The notes under the pieces: model-generated | What the model saw: only the letters and a program-made list of their open reading frames with translations | The model's database searches: none | What the model was told of the DNA's origin: nothing | In this document: positions 50,929-55,436 of the stretch, in pieces | How the letters are laid out: each line of letters begins with the position of its first letter | Position numbering within the stretch: the stretch's first letter is position 1 | NCBI GenBank assembly: GCA_016789785.1 | Contig: JAEUQE010000025.1 | Coordinates: 1 to 55,436, forward strand | Direction of reading: 5' to 3' | Origin: Bryobacterales bacterium | Lineage (GTDB): Bacteria > Acidobacteriota > Terriglobia > Bryobacterales > Bryobacteraceae | DNA: 55,436 bases | Made by a program: the position numbers and the translations under genes

Positions 50929-51498
50929 ATGGACGAAGCGGATCTGATCCGCGCGGCGCAACGCGGCGACCAGTCAGCGTTCGAGTCGCTGGTACAGGCC
51001 CACGATCAGGGTGTCCTGCGGCTGGCGTGCAACCTGCTGCGCAGCGAGCAGGACTCCTTCGATGTCTACCAGGAGACCTTCCTCCGCGTCCACAAGAACC
51101 TCCACAACTTCCGCTTCGATTGCAGCTTCCGCACTTGGCTCTACCGGATTGTGACCAATCTGTGCCTGGATCACCTGCGCAAGCGCAAGGTCCGCAAAGA
51201 AGAGCCCACCACGGTGGACACGCCCGACGGCCAAGTGGATCGGGCGGCCGTGTTGCCGGCAAGCAATCCGCTGAGTGATCCGCAACGTAACCTGACCAGC
51301 CAGGAACTTCGCAACCGGATCAACCGCGTGCTTTCCGAATTGACCCCGAGAGAGCGCATGGTGTTCGAAATGCGCCACTATCAGGGCATGCGGCTCCGGG
51401 CGATCGGCGAGACGCTGGGGACCACCGAAGAAGCCGCGAAAAACTGTTTGTTCCGCGCCACGCAGAAGATGCGGGTGGCGCTGGGGGATTTTGTATGA
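50929..51498 (+). CDS. ECF-family RNA polymerase sigma factor
   Basis: A 189-residue sigma-70-family factor with only regions 2 and 4. Region 2 contains DEADLIRAAQRGDQSAFESL, DVYQETFLRVHKNL and CSFRTWLYRIVTNLCLDHLR. Region 4 contains LSELTPRERMVFEMRHYQGM and the helix-turn-helix IGETLGTTEEAAKNCLFRA. The frame is open to a GTG at 50839, so an N-terminal extension of up to 30 residues is possible; the ATG at 50929 fits the family. The stop overlaps the anti-sigma start (ATGA). Confidence 0.93.
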   Translation: MDEADLIRAAQRGDQSAFESLVQAHDQGVLRLACNLLRSEQDSFDVYQETFLRVHKNLHNFRFDCSFRTWLYRIVTNLCLDHLRKRKVRKEEPTTVDTPDGQVDRAAVLPASNPLSDPQRNLTSQELRNRINRVLSELTPRERMVFEMRHYQGMRLRAIGETLGTTEEAAKNCLFRATQKMRVALGDFV

Positions 51499-52394
51499 AC
51501 TGCGAATCGGCCCGCCAGGATTTTGGCCTGTATCTCTACGGCGAACTGGACTTCAATCACGAAGAGGCCCTGGAGCAGCACCTGGAGAGTTGTGCGGCAT
51601 GCCGCTCGGCACTCGAAAAAGAAAAGGCGATCTTCCACGTTCTGGATGATGCACACCATGAGCCGTCGCCGGAACTGTTGTACGCCTGCCGCCGTGAACT
51701 GCGCTCGCGCATTGGTGTGCCAGCCGCGCACGCGGCGAAGGCTGGTCTGTGGCAACGGCTGGGCGGTTGGTTGCACAAGGCACTTCCCGCGCCAGCGATT
51801 CTGCGGCCCGCCGGCGCGCTTGCCCTGCTGGTCCTGGGATTCGTGGGAGGCAAGGCATGGGATTCGAAGATTGCCTGGTCTGAGCCGTCAGTGATGCGGG
51901 TTCGGAATCTGAGTTCGAATCAGGACGGTGTGCATCTGGTGGTGGAGGAAGTCCGGCAGCGGACGATGAAGGGTCAACTGGACGACGACAACATCCACCG
52001 AATGCTGCTGGCTGCTGCGAGCGATCCTTCGGATCCGGGTCTGCGGGCGCGGACCTTGGATGTGTTGAAGGAACGTGGCGAGCGGGCCGATATCCGGAAG
52101 GCGTTGCTGCAGGCTTTGCAGTCGGATACGAATCCGGGCGTCCGGCTGAAGGCGATGGAAGCACTCCGCCCGTTCGCGTCTGATCCGGAGACACGGCGCA
52201 CCTTGTCGCAGATTCTGCTCACCGACGACAATCCCGGTGTGCGGACCCAAGCCATCGACCTGTTGGTCCAGCACATGAATCCTGATGCGATTGGCACGCT
52301 GCAGGAATTGATCATGCGTGAAGAGAATCCGTACATCCGTCAGAAGAGCGCCAAGGCGCTTCGCGAGATGAATGCTTCCGTGGAGACCTTCTGA
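51495..52394 (+). CDS. Zinc-finger anti-sigma factor with periplasmic HEAT-repeat domain
   Basis: A 299-residue membrane protein. The N-terminal anti-sigma domain has the ZAS motif HxxxCxxC (H29, C33, C36 in EQHLESCAAC), which should hold the adjacent sigma factor. A membrane helix lies at about 103-120. The C-terminal half outside the membrane has about three HEAT-like repeats, each ending near a PGVR or PYIR turn (SDTNPGVRLKAMEALRPFA, TDDNPGVRTQAIDLLVQHM, REENPYIRQKSAKALREMN). Such repeats bind proteins and may sense envelope partners. Confidence 0.9.
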   Translation: MNCESARQDFGLYLYGELDFNHEEALEQHLESCAACRSALEKEKAIFHVLDDAHHEPSPELLYACRRELRSRIGVPAAHAAKAGLWQRLGGWLHKALPAPAILRPAGALALLVLGFVGGKAWDSKIAWSEPSVMRVRNLSSNQDGVHLVVEEVRQRTMKGQLDDDNIHRMLLAAASDPSDPGLRARTLDVLKERGERADIRKALLQALQSDTNPGVRLKAMEALRPFASDPETRRTLSQILLTDDNPGVRTQAIDLLVQHMNPDAIGTLQELIMREENPYIRQKSAKALREMNASVETF

Positions 52395-52530
52395 GGCAGC
52401 GCTATCCGCGCGGCATGCGCCTCCGGCGAAGTGGCAGCACAGCAGGGAAGGTGATCCATTGTTCGCCGAGACGCACCGCGGCACGATTCAGCGCGACCGG
52501 CACGAGATCAGCAAAGGGAGTATCGCTGGA

Positions 52531-53694
52531 ATGCGGATCTGGCTCGCGATTGCGTTTCTGAGTTCGATTGCGGAAGCGCAGCAGCCTTACCGTATCGTGC
52601 GGGAGGGCCCTTACTTCGTGCGCATGGAACAGGGCATATTGCCCGCTCCGCGCGCAGGGTCGATTCGAATCCTCACCACCGGCAAAGTCCACGCTCAAGG
52701 CGAGGCGCGCCACGACATCCTCTACCAGTTCAAACAGCGTGTGCGTGCGCGCAACTACGATGAAGCCATCCGTCTGTTCTCGGGCGCAACTGTTCAGATG
52801 ACTGGTCAAAGCCAGCTTCCCGTTTTGCAGTTTCGCGGCGGCTCTCCAGCGGTCACCTCGGAAGTGGTGCTGCGAGTTCCGAAGCATCTGCCCGACGTGC
52901 ATCTGGAGGTGGACGATGGCATGGTGTCGGCACTGGATCTGGATGGCTTCGTGACGGCCACCGCGAAGTCGGGGCCGATTGTTCTGGATCGAATTGCGAA
53001 GTCAGTGATTGCGAGCACGGGTGGCGGTGAAATGCGGCTGGGACGGATCGGCGGGCGGATCCGCTGCACGTCGGGGGGAGGTGGCATCTTTATCGAAACG
53101 GCCGGCGCGGAAAGTACGCTGCAGACCGCGGGTGGCGAGGTGGTCATTCGCGAAGCGTTAGGCCCAGTGTCGATTTCATCGGGAGGCGGCAACGTCCAGG
53201 TGGAACGGGCGGCGTCGGTGGTGACGGCTCATACCAATGGCGGGCTGGTGGAGATTGGGAGAGCGCTGGGAGTTGTGCAGGCGCAGACACTGGGCGGCGC
53301 GATCGAGGTCGGTGCGGCCAACGGCGCCAATTGTCAATCTGCCGCCGGTGCGATCCGGTTGCGCGACGTCACGGGCCCAGTGCGTGCGTCCGCATTGATG
53401 GGCAGTATCCTCGCCGAACTGGGCGGCCACAATTTCTCGGATTCATTTCTTGATGCGAAGTCGGGTGACATTACGGTTTGGATTCCGTCTACATTAGCGG
53501 TGACGGTTCAGGCGGAAAGTGATGCCGCTGGCCGGGTGGGAAAGATCCTTTCGGACTTCCCGGAGATCGGCGCCAGGACTGCGATTTGGGCCTTTGGTTC
53601 CCCAGTGCGCGCGGGAGGAGCCATCAATGGCGGTGGCCCGTTGCTCCGGCTGTCGGCGACCGGCGGTGTCATCTACCTCAAACGTCAAGAGTGA
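52531..53694 (+). CDS. Exported DUF4097-like repetitive beta protein
   Basis: A 387-residue exported protein. The signal peptide ends at AEAQ (about 17). Residues from about 120 onward are short Gly-rich beta repeats (IASTGGGEMRLGRIGG, STLQTAGGEVVIREALG, SISSGGGNVQVERAAS) that resemble the right-handed beta-solenoid of DUF4097 proteins. The N-terminal 100 residues are a separate alpha/beta part. Its frame is open upstream, but MRIWLAIAFL is the natural signal-peptide start. It sits 136 bases after the anti-sigma gene and is likely part of the ECF-controlled operon. Confidence 0.75.
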   Translation: MRIWLAIAFLSSIAEAQQPYRIVREGPYFVRMEQGILPAPRAGSIRILTTGKVHAQGEARHDILYQFKQRVRARNYDEAIRLFSGATVQMTGQSQLPVLQFRGGSPAVTSEVVLRVPKHLPDVHLEVDDGMVSALDLDGFVTATAKSGPIVLDRIAKSVIASTGGGEMRLGRIGGRIRCTSGGGGIFIETAGAESTLQTAGGEVVIREALGPVSISSGGGNVQVERAASVVTAHTNGGLVEIGRALGVVQAQTLGGAIEVGAANGANCQSAAGAIRLRDVTGPVRASALMGSILAELGGHNFSDSFLDAKSGDITVWIPSTLAVTVQAESDAAGRVGKILSDFPEIGARTAIWAFGSPVRAGGAINGGGPLLRLSATGGVIYLKRQE

Positions 53695-53712
53695 AATTGA
53701 AGGATGGATGTC

Positions 53713-54582
53713 ATGAGAACGATTCTTTTCCGATGCGCGCCCGTTGTGCCAGCAGTCATGATGATGGTTGGCGGACTGCCGGTGGCCCAGGCTCAGCCGA
53801 GCCCGGAGTCCCAGGCCAAGCGCGAAGTGATGATGAGCATCGCCGGGAGCCGTAGTTTCCTCGGTGTTGGCGTGGCCGAGATCACGACCGAACGGGCGAA
53901 GGCGCTGAAGTTGAAGGAAGAGCGCGGAGTGGAAGTGACCCGCGTGGAGGACGAAAGTCCCGCGGCGAAGGCTGGTCTGAAGAAGGAAGACGTAGTGATC
54001 GAGTATAACGGCCAGCGCGTGGAAGGGGCCGAGCAGTTCGTGCGCTACGTGCGCGAAACCCCGGCGGGCCGTGAGGTCAAGCTTCAGGTGATCCGCAGTG
54101 GGCAGAGCATGGTCGTGCCGGCGACCATCGCGTCGCGCAAGATGCGGGTGATTGAAGCTGGTGACATGCAGTTCGCGATTCCCCGAATCGAGATTCCGGA
54201 GGTCCGGATTCCACCCATGCCTCCAATGCCACGCGCGAACTTCGCATGGACGTACCCGGTGCTGGGTGTCGAGGCGGAATCGCTGTCGGCGCAGTTGGCG
54301 GAGTTCTTCGGCGTGAAGGAAGGCGTGCTGGTGCGGTCGGTGACGAAGGGGTCGGTTGCGGAGAAGGCGGGTATCAAGGCCGGTGACGTGATTGTGAAGG
54401 TGGATGACACCAAGGTGAATTCGCCCTCCGAGGTGACCCGGGCGCTGCGTGACAAGGAGAAGTCGACGCATTCGGTGGCGCTGGTCCGCGAGAAGAAGGA
54501 AATGAACGTGACAGTTACGGTGGAAGAAGAGCGTGAGCGCCCGCGCGGCCGGATGGTGCGTGCGCCTGAGTACGATTTCTAA
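53713..54582 (+). CDS. Secreted protein with two PDZ domains
   Basis: A 289-residue periplasmic protein. A signal peptide (RTILFRCAPVVPAVMMMVGG to about AQAQ) is followed by two PDZ domains, as in DegP/HtrA but without a protease domain: residues about 47-140 (FLGVGVAEITTERAKALKL, SPAAKAGLKKEDVVIEYNG) and 180-270 (SVAEKAGIKAGDVIVKVDD). The ATG at 53713 has AAGGA 8 bases upstream and is preferred over 53704. It may bind C-termini of misfolded envelope proteins and feed them to a protease or sensor. It closes the ECF gene cluster. Confidence 0.87.
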   Translation: MRTILFRCAPVVPAVMMMVGGLPVAQAQPSPESQAKREVMMSIAGSRSFLGVGVAEITTERAKALKLKEERGVEVTRVEDESPAAKAGLKKEDVVIEYNGQRVEGAEQFVRYVRETPAGREVKLQVIRSGQSMVVPATIASRKMRVIEAGDMQFAIPRIEIPEVRIPPMPPMPRANFAWTYPVLGVEAESLSAQLAEFFGVKEGVLVRSVTKGSVAEKAGIKAGDVIVKVDDTKVNSPSEVTRALRDKEKSTHSVALVREKKEMNVTVTVEEERERPRGRMVRAPEYDF

Positions 54583-54610
54583 GCACGGCGTCACGTTTCG
54601 AGTTGATAGA

Positions 54611-54644
54611 AAGCCCCGGCGCAAGGACGCTTCGGGGCTTTTTT
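54611..54644 (+). terminator. Rho-independent terminator of the ECF/PDZ operon
   Basis: AAGCCCCG (54611-54618) pairs with CGGGGCTT (54633-54640), with a run of six T at 54639-54644. It lies 29 bases after the PDZ protein stop. Confidence 0.92.
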
Positions 54645-54716
54645 GGTCTTGCAGTCGTTGGTGGCCGCTCCGGCTCGCTCCGGCTTCTGGAAATGGATTT
54701 CGGACGCCGGTTTTGC

Positions 54717-54722
54717 TAAACT
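54717..54722 (+). promoter_or_regulatory. -10 box of the tRNA-Phe gene
   Basis: TAAACT lies 10 bases before the tRNA 5' end. A weak -35 (TGGATT, 54694-54699) is at 17-base spacing. Confidence 0.4.
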
Positions 54723-54732
54723 GAATCAAGTT

Positions 54733-54808
54733 GGCCAGGTAGCTCAGTTGGTAGAGCGCAGCCCTGAAAAGGCTGGCGTCGGCGGTTCAATTCCGTCCCT
54801 GGCCACCA
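54733..54808 (+). tRNA. tRNA-Phe (anticodon GAA)
   Basis: A 76-base cloverleaf with the acceptor stem GGCCAGG/CCTGGCC, D arm GCTCAGTTGGTAGAGC, anticodon stem CAGCC/GGCTG around the loop CTGAAAA (anticodon GAA), and T loop TTCAATT. The 3' CCA is encoded (54806-54808). Confidence 0.96.
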
Positions 54809-54966
54809 CATCCCTCCTCTGCTTCGCATCATCCCTGTAGATTTGCCCTTGTGCGGCTTACCACCTCAGTTGAACAACCCCTCAGAGCGGTTGGCTGGCT
54901 ACAAGCGGCCCATGGTAGCCTGAAAACGGGTATGCGACTATGTGCGTATCCGACGAGGAAAACCCC

Positions 54967-55242
54967 ATGCCCGCCGCTTCCTTCACTCGCCTGACCATCA
55001 CCTGGTCCAAAGAGACTGACCTCGCTCTGCGTTCATATCTGGGTTCCCAGGGCCTCAAGAAGGGCGCGCTCTCCCGATTCGTCGAGGACCCGGTGAAGTG
55101 GCGCTTGTTCGATGGAACAGTCGAGCAGGCGCGCGCCGGTTTCGTCGGCCTGCCCCCGGAAGAAGCCGAAGCGCTGGTCGATGAAGCGGTCACAGCCGCC
55201 CGCCAGGAGATGCGCAAGGAGCGGCTCCGCAAGAAGCCCTGA
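54967..55242 (+). CDS. XACb0070-type ribbon-helix-helix antitoxin
   Basis: A 91-residue protein. TRLTITWSKETDLALRSYLG (6-25) is the DNA-binding ribbon-helix-helix of the XACb0070 group, followed by GLKKGALSRFVEDPVKWRLF and a helical C-terminus for toxin binding (PPEEAEALVDEAVTAARQEM). AGGA before the ATG selects 54967 over 54940. In intact loci of this kind a PIN-domain toxin follows directly; here only a broken copy is present. The gene may now be an orphan regulator. Confidence 0.78.
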   Translation: MPAASFTRLTITWSKETDLALRSYLGSQGLKKGALSRFVEDPVKWRLFDGTVEQARAGFVGLPPEEAEALVDEAVTAARQEMRKERLRKKP

Positions 55243-55436
55243 GCCGATTCCCCTTCCTCGCAAGTGCTCGCGCTTTGGCGGGCGCGCCGATTCAATCTTC
55301 TGACTTCAGCCCAACAGCTTGAGGAATTCGCGCGGGCCACGCACTCGGCGACGGACATTGCTGCCCCCCTCGCGAGCGGTGGACCTTGCGGTGTCTCTGC
55401 TTGCCTCAGAAGCGCCATTTCATGCGTAAGGAGTCG
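55243..55436 (+). pseudogene. Decayed PIN-domain toxin (truncated at both ends)
   Basis: Right after the antitoxin stop, one frame reads DSPSSQVLALWRARRFNLL then TSAQQLEEFARAT, which matches the early-middle part of PIN-family toxins. The expected first 18 or so residues, with the start codon and first active-site Asp, are missing. After RAT the similarity continues in another frame (LLPPSRAVDLAVSLLASEA) and reaches a stop about 12 bases before the window end. At least one deletion and one frameshift are implied, so no active toxin is expected. Confidence 0.6.

Overview
The window looks like a chromosomal segment of an acidobacterium, probably of the Solibacter/Bryobacter type. This is an inference from gene content: a very large TonB-dependent receptor with an N-terminal carboxypeptidase-regulatory domain, a TIGR03790 protein, MacB-like transporters with glycine-rich adaptors, several NtrC-type regulators, and GC-rich third codon positions. 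Genes are tightly packed, with frequent ATGA/GTGA stop-start overlaps, and several promoters appear to give leaderless or nearly leaderless mRNAs.

Layout. 1-8.1 kb: the 5' end of a secreted-protein gene, a possible 40-residue basic peptide, a penicillin-acylase-family Ntn hydrolase, the TonB receptor and two unrecognised genes. 8.2-8.9 kb: a VapBC toxin-antitoxin pair. 9.0-13.4 kb: the leucine operon leuA-leuB-leuC-leuD, with a LeuA that lacks the regulatory domain. 13.8-16.0 kb: an ISNCY-type insertion sequence with a DUF6788 partner gene, beside a coding remnant. 16.2-21.3 kb: a LysR regulator with a small tail-anchored protein, a TIGR03790 protein coupled to a 49-residue secreted peptide, an AlkD-type glycosylase and a radical SAM/SPASM enzyme.

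21.4-31.7 kb is one efflux locus on the plus strand: FtsX-like permease, ATPase, three periplasmic adaptors (two with large Gly-rich insertions), a MacB-like permease and a TolC-like channel. 31.8-32.7 kb holds a small gene overlapping a putative TIR/deoxyribosyltransferase-like protein. 32.7-38.0 kb is a six-gene minus-strand operon (GntR/YtrA repressor, ABC-2 ATPase and permease, M50 protease, S41 protease, LolA-like lipoprotein carrier) with a clear promoter and palindromic operator.

38.1-46.2 kb is the most distinctive region. A nonaheme cytochrome c fused to a cytochrome b561-type membrane domain, resembling Geobacter CbcL, is transcribed divergently from a membrane-anchored GcvH-like protein, a four-cluster ferredoxin, an NrfD/HybB quinol-side subunit, a histidine kinase with two heme c attachment motifs in its periplasmic sensor, an NtrC-type activator and an archaemetzincin. 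Sigma-54-like promoters flank both sides of the divergent control region. I read it as a self-regulated, redox-sensing respiratory module at the inner membrane.

46.4-55.4 kb: a second NtrC-type two-component pair, ribosomal protein S1, an ECF sigma/anti-sigma pair followed by a DUF4097-like and a double-PDZ secreted protein, a strong terminator, tRNA-Phe(GAA), and an XACb0070-type RHH antitoxin next to a decayed PIN toxin at the window edge.
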